Source of the DNA: Sipunculus nudus
Taxonomy: Eukaryota; Annelida; Sipuncula; Golfingiida; Sipunculidae
Direction of reading: 5' to 3'
Assembly (NCBI GenBank): GCA_026874595.1
Contig: CM049306.1
Span: 99,627,642 to 99,691,641, forward strand
Length of the DNA stretch: 64,000 bases
Positions within the stretch are counted from its first letter, which is position 1. The number at the start of each line of letters is the position of its first letter. The translations under genes and the position numbers were made by a program. A model generated the notes under the pieces. The model searched no databases. It was not told the DNA's origin and saw only the letters and a program-made list of their open reading frames with translations. This document shows, piece by piece, positions 12,101 to 23,418 of the stretch.

Positions 12101-15100
12101 TAATATTATTATTTCAAACAATGCTGCACAATGCAATACTCCTTTCTCATGGGTCTGAATATTCCAAGCCCTATGCCATCTCCCTGGCAAGGTTGGGATG
12201 ATAACCAATATGCATAATCATCCTTAAATGCAGCCACAATGACATTTAAGATTAAGGTCAAGGTCACCAGTTTTCAAAACCTGAGAACTTATTATCCCTG
12301 AACTTACACCATACTGATTTTCACAACAATCCAAAAAGCCATTCCTGAGAAATGTATTGTTTTATCAGGTTTTCACCATATATGGAGTTATTCAAGATAA
12401 AGCCACTCTTGTACAGAAGGTCATAAGATAAAACAGAAGAGTTCCTGTGGTTGAATCAGTGGAGGTAAACAAGTAAGGTCAGCATAGAGATAGCTCTGGA
12501 TGATGAATGGAACAGCCAATTGACACTCGCCATTTGTCTCAAAAGCCAGTCAAACAGATTTATGTTAACATAACATTTACTTGTGATTAATTTTGCAAGG
12601 CTTTATTAAATGTAACACATATGCTCATGGGTGTGCATGTTAAAAATCTAATATGCAAACAAGAGCACCGCAAACGTGCATAATACACCAGCCATGTATC
12701 TCGTGACCTCTGACCTCATTAAATATGCGTGAATTTTGATAAGAATGTAATTTAAATGAGAAACTATTGATAAATATGTATACTGAGTTTCATGACAAGC
12801 CATAGGATTTTTTGGAAGTCACCAAGGTGCCTCAAAAGTGCAGTGACCTCTGACCTCATTATATATGCATGGATTTTGCTGGAAATCAAACTTAGGTATG
12901 ATATTTTATTAACATTTCTGATGAGTTTAAACAAAATACGTCATATTCTTTGTAAGTTATCGCGACCACAGCACAAAGTAGCCTAATGACCAATGACCTG
13001 ATTAACAAGTGACCCATGGTTCATGACGCTCAGCTGCCAAGCATGACCTGTGACATCATGGACTGAGATTCACAACTTCCAGTCAAATTTTGAAGAACCA
13101 ATTTGCCAATTTGTTGAAAATTTTCTATGACAACAGAAATATATATCACCTATGTCTGGTTAAAACACAGTGAATTGATGGTCTGAGGAATATGCATGAT
13201 TGTTAAGCTATCAGGAACTATTCCAACAGCTTGCTTGAAACCTGTCAGTCTCAAAAGGAACACCACAAAGGGCAAATATAAGATCAAAATATATAGCAAA
13301 AATCAAGGAAATACATGCAAGAATTATTGAGAAACAGGTGCTTCTGTGTGAATTTTTATTCAATACAAGCCAACTGTACTGCACTTTAATAAATGATGGT
13401 AATATTTATTCAGAAATATTTGACCCAATCCTTTACAAGATAACATAAATATACATCCAACTGCATTCACTTAAACTGTTCTTGAGATAAAATGATCAAA
13501 AGGAATTAAAAGATGGTTGCCTGGTGTCCATATTGGACTTCTGACAAGTCTGAAATCAGACAACAAACATTCTCTAAATCGGACCAAACATTAAAGAAAA
13601 ATTACTGAAACTGCACTGAAGAAAGAATTTCTAAGGTGGCATTTGATATCCCACATTCTCCAATAAGAGACCAAACTTGGGGCAAATTATCCAGTAATGG
13701 ATGCCCAAAATAATTCAAAAGGCATGTCCAGGCCCTCATATCAGATTTATAGATATGCAATTGTAAAAAGTGTAAGTCTAATATTTTTTATTATCACTCT
13801 GCTTTTCAATGGGGTCAGCAGGGTAGGTAAACTGCCAAACCTGAAAGAAAAGAAATGCAGAAAGCATGACTAAGAGTCTTGAAATAAAACAAAAAGCCAT
13901 CCTAAATCAAGGTACACATCCACATATTATGAGAACAAACACTTGCTTTTATATGTGGTGATATATATTAAAATATTCAGATATCTAGGAAACTAAGTTT
14001 ATTGCTAGGATTCCATAAAATAAACTGCAAAATGTTCCCATCATCTTATAAATCAGTAGCTAAACCTTAATACTATACTCTCATAGTCTTAATGCCTGGC
14101 TGAAGCATTCTGACAACAGTGTTTTTGTTATGAAGTAACAAGGTACTTATCACTGAGCCTTATCACTTAATAGGCTGATACAAAAGGGAGTCATATGTCA
14201 CCAGTGTCACTCACAATTACAACCACACAGGGAGATGTACCAGCTGGAGTGGGATGGTTATATAAACAAGAAAAATAGAGACAGTCTATAAAATAAGTAA
14301 TTGTGAACATCCCTGACCTATGACCTTGGCCTTTTGCCCATATATCAACTGGATTCTTTCTAAATGATGGGTAACTACTAACCACTTAAATCTGGTGTAA
14401 TTACTTTGCAACCAATGGGTGAATAACTTTGACCTGCAACCTTTAACCTGCTGACCAGCTGACCCCAAAATCAATAAGTTATTTATTCAAGCAAAAAGAC
14501 CCATAAATATGAAGTTTGAGTCAAACTGAGTGATGCATAGATGTGGCATATGTGAAAGACTGAAGGTTTGGGTTGAACAGTTACACTTGAAATATGCTCA
14601 CAAGCATTTAGAACAATTAAATATTGTGACCTTGACCTTTGAATTTTTGACCTCAACATCAATAGGCTTCTTCCCTTATTAGTAGGTAAGCCATATATGA
14701 CAGATTGAAGGTACAGATTGAAAAGTTTGCCTGAAAAAGACTCCACGCAAGAAGTGGGTGCTGTGAACTTGACCTATGACCTCAAAATCAACAGGTCTTT
14801 TCCCCTGTTGGCAGAGAAGCGATATCAGTGCTTGAAGGTTTGGAATGAAAAGTCTAGCTTGAAATGTGTCAACAATCTTTTCAAAGTAGTGGATCCTGTG
14901 ACCCTGACCTTTGACCTTGTGACCTCAAAATCTATAGGATTCTTCTCCAACTTAGTAGGTGAGCTATATGTGAAAGATCAAAGAATTGGGATGAAAGGGT
15001 TGGCTTAAAATGCATCCACAGGCTTTTCAAAGAAGAGGCCCCTGTGACCTTGACCTTTGACCTAAAAAAATTATGGTTCTTCCCCTGTTGGTAGGTGAGC

Positions 15101-18100
15101 TGTATGTGAAAGATGGAAGGTTTGGGATGAAAATTTTGTCTCAAAGAGTTATTTCTGATGGGGGCAAACACACCCCATAACTTCGAAAATATAGGTCTCA
15201 GTGACCTAATTTCAGGTTTGCAAGGAGATCTTTTTATAACCTCTAAGACTGCATAGGGTTCATGGCCCTAGCCCCTACGGTTACAATTTGTGCCCTGCTA
15301 ACGGACGGACGGCCAGCCGGACAGACGGAAGGACGCCGGACAAAGACCCATCGCTATAGCCCAGCATGACTGAAAGTCGGCTGAGGTAAAAATGCTAGGA
15401 TTTTGATGATAATTGAACTCGAGCGAGATAATATGGTGGTTAGTAGTTATGGTGAGTTTGGTGAAAATCCATCAAATCCCCAGAAAGTTATCACAGCAAC
15501 ACTAAAAGTTAACAGACAGGTATACCATAATACTCTCCATCATATGACAGGCATATAAAAGAGAATTAGCATTTTTTTATTGGGGTGATGTTGGAAATGG
15601 GACATCTAAAATGATCATGTCCACACTACACAGATGAGTAAAATGTCCTTTCTGAACTCATGATTTTATTTTTGCTGAGCAATATGTTAAATTCTGCAGG
15701 CCAAGATTTCAAGTTAATAATTTTAAGTGGCTGGGTTCATCCCAACCTTGGAATAGGATCACCCGTATTGCAAGTCAAGGCAGTGTAAAGAGGCCCTAAA
15801 CTTCCAAGAATGTTCAAGCCAGTTCATTTAAAGTTGGGGTGATTGGTGGAAGTGCAGGGTAATAGGTTCATGCAATGACTGAACATTCACGTGGAACTCT
15901 TTCATAAAAGGTGTATTCTCCATTTTAATTTACCTGCCAACTGGTTACTTGGTAATTGCAAACGGATGCACAGTGCTTTTACATCATTTCTGTCCCATGA
16001 AATTCATGAAAAGCATGCACATATGCCCAAGCTAGATTTTCCAAACCTTTCCCTTTGAATTTCTGATGGCTTACACTCATCTAGCCTCTTCCCAGCCAAT
16101 CGGTGGCCTTTAATCTCTCAGGGGTCACCTGTGGTTTTTGCAGTAAATATCCACACATGACAATTAATCTCGGTGGACAGGAACCATGCAGGCAGTAGTT
16201 TTGTGGGTCACAAAATAGAAAACTTGCAGCGATTCCCCAGGAACTACATTATAAAACCCATGTTAATGGTGCTTTTCGTACGCAAGTGTTGCTAAAGTAG
16301 ATAAAAAATGTCCGAGGGTACCCACTACCCACTTGACAAATTCACAAACATTTTATTTTTTTATAAATCATATAAAAATATAAATTGGCGAGTCACAATT
16401 AATAATGCTCTCACTAAATATCAAAGTGCCCAGGCACTGATCTTAAATTTTTTATATTATTTTCACCATTAATTCATTTAAATGTATTAATTTATGATGT
16501 CATTATAATTTATCTATTAAAACTGACTGACACCATCCACTTATAAATAGGAAAAATCATACATATACCATACATTTACTGTAATTGAAACTGGTTTTGT
16601 ATTGTCAAGTAGGGCCTTATAATTTTGCACAATATGGCATTACAGGTCTGTCACATTACCAAAAACACTGGGTCTTTTGGGTAATTAGACATACCATTGA
16701 CATATTCAACACATGATAATTTATCAATTGAATTGATGCCAGTATGTTTCATGATGTGTTTTGTCTCATGAACCCAAAACTAGCATGTAACTTGTGAGAG
16801 CCTGTAGCATCGATTCAATTATCGATTCTTTACCTTCAATTCAATTCTCAATGCAACTAAAGATTGCCTAATAAAAAGATTTGGCATTGGCGGCTTACAA
16901 GCCCTAGCTCCTGTGCTCTCTTACTAGGGCTCTATGCTGTGCAAGAGCCCTAGAAGATGATTTGAGTAAACTGGGGAGTCTCACAGAGTCTCACAAATAC
17001 AACCACCCCCAAATCACGACCACTTTGGTCAGTCCCCAAGGTGATCGTTTTTGTGGGGTTCCACTGTATAGATATTCTTTTTTTTTTATTACAAAACAAA
17101 ACAATACAGACATTACAACACAAAACAATGTTACAGATTATTAAGAATATCTATATTTATTCTGTAAATATAGATACAGTAGAGCGCCGTATTTCCGAAT
17201 GCCGAATTTCCGAAAATTCGTTTTTCTGAAAATTAAAATGGGGAACCGAAAATGTATTCGTATTTCTGAAATATATTTCAAGTATGTAAAAACCTAAAAT
17301 ATTGTAATTACGAGTCTCAAAGCCTGCAGTCATTTGTTAAGCCAAATGGTGCCCCTTATTAATTAATTCTGGGCCGTTGTTGGGGCCGAGGCAAAGGTGT
17401 GAAAACTACAGTTAGCCCTGCAACGCTCGACCCCCTGTACCCCTAGCAAACGACTGAGCAGTTGATCCAAGAGCACTTTTGTGTTATCAATCACATCTCC
17501 TTTGTACTCAAGCAAGCATAGTTTGTCGGCTCGGGACAGGATGTCATGCCAAATAACTGAGCAGTTTACTCGCATCAGCACTGGTGAGGTATAATTTATA
17601 AAATGCTTGTGCTCGAGCAGCTTTTTAATGTCCCTGTCTTCAATTACGTAGATCGATAAGAAACACCCTGTTCTTTGGCGATGTCATTTGACCTTTCCCT
17701 CCAGTGAATTTGATGAAAAAAAGAGCACACACGTATCCTTAAAGCAGGTTAGACTGATCTTTGCCAATTATGCTCAGCAATAATCCTATATTTTTTATAC
17801 GTCCAGGTCGTCAATTACGAATATCGAAAAGAAACACCATGTTTCTTGAGTAAAATGGCATTAAGTTAATCATTAACTGTCGTACTAACTTGTCGCTAGA
17901 CCCTTGTCCGCATTTCCAAATGTTCTTTTACGAACAAAAAGTTTGTCCCCCGACCCTTTCGGAAAAACGGCGCTCTACTGTATTAAAATATAGATATTCT
18001 TATCAAATACACATATAAAGTACCACTCAGACAGTGTTTGTCCACTTTTAATGCTGATTAGAAGAATATATATTGTCCTAATAAACAGTGATATGCGGGG

Positions 18101-19434
18101 AACGATCACTGCTCTGGGTTTCCCCCAGCCACAGCTGGCCAGCAGGCCGCCTGTGTAACCTGTCGTAACGGGGTTGTTTTGGCTCAGCGAGCAAAGGTCA
18201 AGCAGTCCATTGTTTCAGATTCTGCGACAGTTTCAAGCGCCAGGGTCGCAAAGTTTTAAAAGTGAATCTTGTTAATATACAAAAACATAATATTTAGCTG
18301 AATTTCTAGGTCAATCAAATAAAGTACTATGTCTTCCTTAGATTACTTAAAGTTTGCCTGTCATAAACGCAATATTTGATTTTACAGGATTTCTTTCCCG
18401 ACAAGGATTTTTAGTTCTCCAGTTTACTCTGAAGCTTTATATGCGGTGGTATCCAGGATCCTCGATATTGCCGCATTTAATGCAGTTAGCGGCTTACATA
18501 GTTGGTTCACAGATGGTGGGCGATGTCAGTGGTGGCACAGATGCCCCATAACTGGACTATGCATATTGACTACTACTTATGGAAAAGCACCACTCTTATT
18601 TGATATATTCCTGAATGAGCTTTTGATCTCTGACTGCCATTGCATTACCATTGCATAACATTTACACTTTCATGGAACCACTATAGAGAGTGCTCAGGCT
18701 TTGCTTCTATTGAGGAAAATATAAATAAAACTGTCTCCTCTCATTCCCTATTTTAATTCCTACTTTCCCCTGTAGATGTCCCTACACTCAACTCTTCTAA
18801 CATAAACAACTACTAAGTATCAGAAGTCGCCTGAATGGGGAATCAAACCTACGATCTCTAGACTAGGATCCCTACATGCTACTAAGTGAGCCGTGGAGAC
18901 GAGATACCACCAGGAGCGAGTTTTGTTCATTTATATCTGCGATTGAAGCGCCATCTATCGCGAAAATGGGAAACCATTTAATATTTGAACAGGAAAATTA
19001 AGCTTTAGGTGGGGGCTCCACCCTCACACTCCCGTTCAGAGGGGGAACCCAGGTTCCTCGGACCCCTCCTCCTCTATTACAATAAACTCCAGTTATGAGC
19101 AAAATTAAATACGGGAATTCTCAGGAAAATAATATGTATCGGCCTTTTTCATGAAACAATTTATTATGCGACACCTGTTGTGCATTAGGTACCGGCGGTA
19201 GGCTGAAGCCGGTTTCTATAGTTCTGCCCACCTTCATGTATATATGGCATAATTATAACAATATACATTACTTCATTAGTCATTAGGCATTATTTCTACC
19301 ATGTAAATTAAGGCGACTCACCTGGCATCACGCAGCAGCGTCTTCGCCACAAAATCAATTAGTATGAAGAAAATAATGTCCATAGAAGCACAATATGCTA
19401 TATCACACAGGAATCGAATTCCTGCGAGCAACAT
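5122..19434 (-). CDS. Six-exon USP-family deubiquitinase with N-terminal membrane helices
   Basis: Join on the minus strand: 19434-19322, 11870-11712, 11276-10974, 10326-9683, 7512-7382, 6153-5122. All junctions are GT-AG with phases 2,2,2,1,0, giving 793 residues plus TGA. It should remove ubiquitin from substrates as a cysteine protease. Seen: Cys box GLRNAGQNLCFMNS with Cys295; GQQDAAEFL at 378-386; zinc-ribbon CXXC pairs at 499/502 and 552/555; LPECLTVQLLRF at 671-682; His box GHYVSY with His746; WYKFND with Asn762/Asp763. Residues 1-37 and 47-82 are strongly hydrophobic, suggesting membrane anchoring. Residues about 110-290 are Pro/Gln/Thr-rich linker, and 556-660 is a low-complexity insert between zinc ribbon and palm. 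The Cys box has one extra residue relative to NxGNTC. Membrane topology recalls USP30, but the catalytic motifs do not; I cannot name the ortholog. No AATAAA was seen within 1.1 kb after the stop. Confidence 0.9.
6258..6772. mobile_element. Short MITE-like element in USP intron 5
   Basis: The left end has ATGTCTCCCCTC. The right end (about 6738-6771) has ATGTCTCCCC, a short spacer and GGGAGGGAAGACAT, which both pairs with itself as a hairpin and matches the left end in inverted orientation. The interior contains degenerate 'GAAGATCAAGGTCACC'-type units. No target duplication was identified. Confidence 0.45.
7011..7430. repeat. Degenerate tandem copies of the exon 5 3' end and splice donor
   Basis: At least five imperfect copies, each about 60-100 bp, share 'TAGTCAGTGTTACCTCTTTC', 'CTGCAGGCTTG' and 'GAGCCCTTCTGTTCTAGA'. 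The copy at 7365-7421 spans the last ~40 coding bases of exon 5 and its GTAACA donor on the minus strand. The others lie in the intron at about 7011-7080, 7090-7160, 7185-7260 and 7262-7345. Confidence 0.75.
7382..7512 (-). CDS. USP gene exon 5 (small internal exon)
   Basis: This exon was found from phase logic. Exon 4 leaves one base and exon 6 starts at phase 0, so the missing exon must be 3n+2 long. This 131-base segment, after acceptor CCTGTTCCAG and before donor GTAACA, fits and is open. It encodes residues 407-450, beginning GPDAEPVKTK and ending GLKQACRKE, which reads smoothly into exon 6. Its 3' end and donor are echoed by degenerate copies in the adjoining intron (7011-7430). Confidence 0.85.
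7513..9682. other. USP intron 4
   Basis: Mostly AT-rich. A GC-richer patch at about 7800-8330 may be an old insertion or a regulatory element. Near 8490, CAGGGTTCATACATTT resembles one end of a hAT-type MITE, but no matching far end was found. No coding exon other than those listed fits the splice phases. Confidence 0.4.
9075..9290. repeat. Two-copy tandem duplication, about 111-bp period
   Basis: CCTATTAAACTACTT at 9086 recurs at 9197. Both are followed by diverged copies of 'ATAAGAAATAAAGATGATTT' and 'TCAGTTRCTT'. This is an old local duplication inside USP intron 4. Confidence 0.6.
9683..10326 (-). CDS. USP gene exon 4 (catalytic Cys box)
   Basis: This 644-base exon runs from acceptor TCTATAG to donor GTCAGT, phase 2 in and phase 1 out. 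It encodes residues 192-406. Residues 192-285 are a Ser/Thr/Pro-rich linker. The catalytic domain begins at PPGLRNAGQNLCFMNSVLQC with nucleophile Cys295, followed by GQQDAAEFLMWLLDTLH (378-394), the second conserved USP block. Confidence 0.92.
10974..11276 (-). CDS. USP gene exon 3 (Pro/Gln-rich linker)
   Basis: This 303-base exon has acceptor ATTCAG and donor GTAATT, phase 2 on both sides. It encodes residues 91-191, starting with a short amphipathic, possibly coiled-coil stretch (WTNLTTRWDEFQQHEESLEQ) and then a Pro/Gln-rich, probably disordered linker. No catalytic motif is present. It joins the membrane block to the protease core. Confidence 0.8.
11712..11870 (-). CDS. USP gene exon 2 (membrane helices)
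   Basis: This 159-base exon is bounded by TCTCTTTCAG and GTAGTT and is phase 2 on both sides, so skipping it would keep the frame. It encodes residues 38-90: a charged start (EAEKQQ), then two hydrophobic stretches, about 47-64 and 69-82, separated by LLDHRPY. This looks like a helical hairpin. A skipped isoform would lose these helices; that is inference. Confidence 0.8.
12655..13004 (+). mobile_element. Family 3 element, plus orientation
   Basis: It begins AACAAGAGCACCGCAAACGT then GCATAATACACC, and contains repeated 'GACCTCTGACCTCATTA..ATGCGTG' units. The same terminus appears inverted at 40295 (GCGGTGCTCTTGTT). It abuts the CTTGTT-type end of an inverted family 2 element at 13005. Confidence 0.55.
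13005..15390 (-). mobile_element. Family 2-type element, minus orientation
   Basis: The left edge AACAAGTGACCCATGGTTCA is the reverse complement of the family's 3' hairpin end. The right edge has GCTATAGC, CATGACTGAAAGTCGGCTGA and a run of CGGACGG units, the reverse complement of its 5' end. Inside, from about 14280 to 15180, are tandem units of roughly 115-125 bp containing 'GTGACCTTGACCTTTGACCT'. The central part (13.1-14.2 kb) is not clearly assigned. Confidence 0.55.
16975..17066. mobile_element. Right-end fragment of a pogo/Tigger-like element
   Basis: The stretch ends GGGGTTCCACTG followed by TA, the reverse complement of a CAGTGGAACCCC-type terminus flanked by the TA target. No matching left end was found, so it is a fragment. 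Confidence 0.4.
17177..17980. mobile_element. pogo/Tc1-like non-autonomous element with 25-bp inverted ends
   Basis: The left end CAGTAGAGCGCCGTATTTCC and right end GGAAAAACGGCGCTCTACTG are inverted repeats with one mismatch over 25 bp including the flanking TA. TA duplicates lie at 17175-17176 and 17981-17982. The 804-bp interior has only a 72-codon frame and no visible transposase catalytic motif. The flanks outside also form an imperfect inverted pair ('TAAGAATATCTATATTT'), hinting at nesting. Confidence 0.8.
18827..18900 (-). repeat. tRNA-derived SINE head
   Basis: Read on the minus strand, the 74 bases contain an A-box-like GGCTCACTTAG and the B-box-like GGTTTGATTCC (one mismatch to GGTTCGANTCC) at roughly tRNA spacing. 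No cloverleaf with a paired acceptor stem is evident, so it is called SINE-derived and not a functional tRNA. Confidence 0.5.
19322..19434 (-). CDS. USP gene exon 1 (start codon, first hydrophobic segment)
   Basis: The ATG is at 19434-19432 and 113 coding bases end at a GTGAGT donor, phase 2. The peptide (residues 1-37) contains the run MDIIFFILIDFVAKTLL and is mostly hydrophobic, which fits a signal anchor or first membrane helix. The next exon 7.4 kb away continues the frame exactly (AG|T = Ser38). An internal Met18 is an alternative start. The exon lies in a CpG-richer stretch, as expected of a first exon. Confidence 0.75.
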
Positions 19435-20130
19435 TTTTATTTCAGGTTGCAGCACTCGCTAACCTGGGCGATAATAAGTGAAGTTACAGTCAACCAGGTA
19501 CAACGATGAATTTTATCGAGGCCTCACATACATCAAAATTGATTTTTCGGATGACAACCATAGTTTTCCTGACGCCGTGACTTCTGGAAAGTCTGCAAAT
19601 TCACTTCTCAGCTGTGCCTTTCTGTATCAGTGACAAAATACCTGATAAATACAGATGCAAGTTGATCGACGTTTCAAACTGAGTAAAAATGGCGGTCCAC
19701 TAAGTGCGCATGGGTGTGATGAATTCTGGGATAGGTCATACCTAGTAACCTCATTTCAGTGGAAGCACTTCCACAGTTGCAGGAATGCAAGGTATTCCTT
19801 GCCATTTTAACGTCTTTATTTACGGTATGTATTAAGCCAATGTCTTTATTTCATAACAGAATCACGTTCTTTAAATTGAATGTAAATACAGATAGGTTGA
19901 CCCCGTAAATATGGTACATTTTCAACTTTTTGTTCATGCGCCATCCCAAACTGAGCCACCCAGTACAGTGATGGGGCCAATGGCTTGAGACGGCACATGT
20001 GAAGCCAGTAATCGGTAATCAGTATAGCACGCAGGGCCTGGCGTGGTTAAGCAAACACACCGGGCAGTGGGGCTGGACCACTGGACAGCTATCAGTAAGA
20101 AACGGTAACTTACCTGTTACACTGAAGGGG
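19435..20130. promoter_or_regulatory. Candidate promoter of the USP gene, possibly divergent
   Basis: The stretch is CpG-richer than its surroundings and lies directly upstream of the USP start codon. AAAATGGCGG at 19686-19695 matches the YY1 core often found near start sites. GTGGAAGCACTTCCAC at 19759-19774 is an inverted repeat carrying two GGAAG (ETS-type) cores. On the plus strand, CAAG|GTATT near 19790 could be a donor of a noncoding first exon for the gene at 47.7 kb. There is no TATA box at a convincing position. The divergent arrangement is inference. Confidence 0.4.
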
Positions 20131-23100
20131 GTCAGATATCCGTATGTGCCTTAACAGTAATAGTAGATATTTTCTAAAATCTATGAATTACTCTTGAAAG
20201 AAGTGGTTATTTGATGTAAACAGGGAGACTTCTAGACGGCTGTTTCTTTCAGTTTCTGGTTATAACAAGTCATTTAGTATCTGTTAGTATTTCAAGGGAA
20301 AAAACATTTACAAGTGAGTAATATTGATAATGGAATCATGAATAAAAATCATGCTGAGCTAGACAAATAGAGACTCTAAAATGCAGGTACATGGAAACTA
20401 TTTTACCTGGATATAATTTTGTTTTTAGATTGGCAGCCTTCTGGAAAAAAGTTATCTTTTTTGGTAAATGGAAAAATCTGAAAATTGTTAATTCCATTTA
20501 ACAACACACAGAGCCATAATAAGGTGCTAAACTGCCGTATGCGAGGTATTGAGCCTGTGCGCTGGGATGTTTTTGCTGGTAAACTTATGTATAAAGCAAA
20601 ACTGAACTGTTAGTATGGAAAAGTAGGCAAAATATTGCTCCTGATTATGTCTCTTTAAATTATGCCAAACTGAAGTATGCTAAGTATAGTCATTACAAAA
20701 AGATATAACTGAAAGAACTGTTTTGGGTGACATTCCGACAAGCCACACTACATTGTTGTCTCTTTCCATTTCTACATAGATCTAGTGTTGGTAGTGATCA
20801 TGGGTGATACTGAGTTAGCCACTAAGTTTATCCAGGAATTTAATTAGATGGGGTGGCTAGAAATCAAGTGTTTTTAGTTCACATGGACCAAGATCTCGAA
20901 GGTCTAAGCTAAAAAATGCACCTCAAGCCCAGTCTACTACTGGAAGTAGGATTTGCAGGACTTGCTCTCTTTTGGCATGAAAAAAGGAATCTGTGTAAAG
21001 AACAGGAAATTATTTATTAATACTTACTGTCAGTGCTCCTACGAAAATTGCATTTATATCGATAAATGGAATAAATAAACCATTTCATGTGAACGGGATT
21101 TATTTTCCTGTTCACTTGACTTAATATAAAATTACATAGGTGAAGCCTTGGCAGTGTCACTTAGGCAGCCAGGAAAAATTTGGTGCCTTGAACATCATGT
21201 TATTGGAATTATAATTATCATTTAATATTAAGCTGAATGTTTTATGCTTTCATCATTTGGTTTAAAAAAAGCTCTATATGCCGTGCATGAATGCTCAGTT
21301 TACAGGACAGGTATGTGTGAGCTAGAGAAAGTAACTGATTACTTCAGTGGCATCGGGCATCAGTGCAAAGAACATTTGAGTTTAAGAAGGACTCTAATCA
21401 CAGACCTGAGGAAACAATTAACAATTCAGTAGAGAGCATTAATGCCAAAACAAAAGATATGCATGATATATTATGCAATCTCAGAGGGGTTTCACAAAAG
21501 TTTCTTTATTTTCTTTATTTCTCTAACTTTGAAATCTGAAGAATGGACAAAATCCATAATAATGACAAGCCATGATCTCATTACTCAAGTAGGCAATTAA
21601 ATTTGGCTGAAGGAGCCCACTTAGAGTCATGAAGGTGGTCATGCTGAGGTCTGCACTTCAGTTGGACAACAGGGGTGCATATATACCCAACTGTATATCC
21701 ATTTACAAATGAATCTAAATATTACCCTTTGAAGAGTTGGTTGAGTTCCAGTTTGCTAAGGATTCCATACTCAACAAGGAACACCTATTTTTCACCCAAA
21801 ACTTTGTTTAATCACAGATGCACATCATGATCCTATGATTTGAACATCATTATCTGATAATTTGCCATTTCTGCTTATGGGTGTGTTATAAGTACATTAG
21901 CCATGGAGAGAGAGATCCATGCAGTTACTAGGGTCTTGTTACTCTATGACATAAAATTGGAGAGCTTGGACAGTTGGTAACAACAGTTAACTGTTCATGG
22001 TTCTGTAGAACCTCATAGGTTCCAATATTATCTGCTTCTGCTGAACGGGGTACATTAATTTGTGTTTGTCTGTCTGTCCCTCTGTCTGTCTGTCAGTCAG
22101 GTTTCAGTTCTGCAAGATAACTTTCCTAAGTATTATCGGATTTCATTCAAATTTGGGTCAGTGATATCTCTCATGTATACCTTGGATGGGATTGGTTTTT
22201 GACTGTCTGAAAATTTATTATCACCAGCTCCAAGACAAAAAAAAATTACAGTTTGTATCCAGTTTACAACAAAATTTATGACATGTGAAGACATCTTCAA
22301 GGGACAGTGAAAACTAAAACAGAGGCACTAGGACATATGGAGACATCATCAGTGGAAAATAAAAAATAAAACATATTGAAGCTAAAATAACAAGAGGAAG
22401 AAGCGAGGGACATAAATTCCACAGATTTGCTGGTTGAAAAATGCTTTATCTCACATAGCCATAACCCCAGTTATCCAAACAAATTTTGTCCCCAAACTAT
22501 TTGGAAAATTGAGGTTCCATTGTATATGGTAAATGTATACACAGATATTAATTTAAGGACTGCAGCATGTGTAAAATGCAGCTGATTCATCACAAAAACC
22601 AAGTGGAGAGATCACATCATTCCCATGCTTATTGTACTTATTACTTTTCTGTGTAGTTGACCTGGTTGATGGTACACTGTGCCCTTGTTCCTCCAAATGT
22701 TGAGCTGAACATGAGCCTTGAGATTACCTTGAGCATCTTTGCAATTAAATGTAGGTGACAAGATTATACACCTTGGTCTGCTCCCAACACACTGAAGCAC
22801 CTGCAGCGCTGCACTACTTGAGATGCTCTTCTGTGGCTGCTTATTGTGGAGTATTTGGCATTGTGGTCTGCTATTCCCAGTCTTTTCTTTCTGCCAATTT
22901 ATTAATTACAGCATGGATGTCTGGGTTGATGACTTGATTTTAAGGCCTGTATATTGTGAGGTTGGAATTGATTCTGATTATCACCTCTGTATTTTTTATT
23001 CAGTTCTTGATTCATTTATCACAATGACATCATTACAGGTAGTAAATTTCAAATTTTCTTTTAAATAAAAGCAGATATTTTGAAAACAATGGTTATTAGT

Positions 23101-23348
23101 TAATGGGGGGGGGGGGGGAGGAGGGAAGAGGCTTCCAGTGATCACTTGGTGATTGCATATATAATTATTATTATTATTATTATCATTGCTTGTATGAATA
23201 ATTCCCCTCTTAAACACGTGTGAATGAATGTAATATTTGATGTGTTTAGTACTGTTTACATCAGCAGTTTCAGCAGTACTCACATCCTTGTTGTCTTCTA
23301 TACAGCATCCTTTCTAGACTTGCCTCCACATCCCTTTTTATTTTATAT

Positions 23349-23349
<1 letters not shown>

Positions 23350-23416
<67 letters not shown>
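23350..23416. repeat. (TA)n microsatellite
   Basis: Near-perfect alternating TA for about 67 bases. The open frame across it is an artefact. Confidence 0.95.

Positions 23417-23418
<2 letters not shown>

Larger units (their letters stand above)
11871..19321. other. USP intron 1 (7.4 kb)
   Basis: The largest intron. It holds a family 3 element, an inverted family 2 element, two pogo-like pieces and a tRNA-derived SINE, listed separately. The GC-richer stretches at 18070-18250 and 18900-19080 (including GCGCCATCTATCGCG and a GGGGGCTCCACCC block) look repeat-derived but are unassigned. No coding exon was recognised. Confidence 0.5.

Noticed and set aside
18827-18900. A functional tRNA gene
   Set aside because: A and B boxes are present, but stems do not pair convincingly and similar degenerate copies occur elsewhere; a SINE remnant is the better reading.
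5122-19434. Naming the deubiquitinase USP30 because of N-terminal membrane segments
   Set aside because: The catalytic motifs (GQNLC, GQQDAAEF, two CXXC knuckles, long insert) do not resemble USP30. Topology alone is insufficient.
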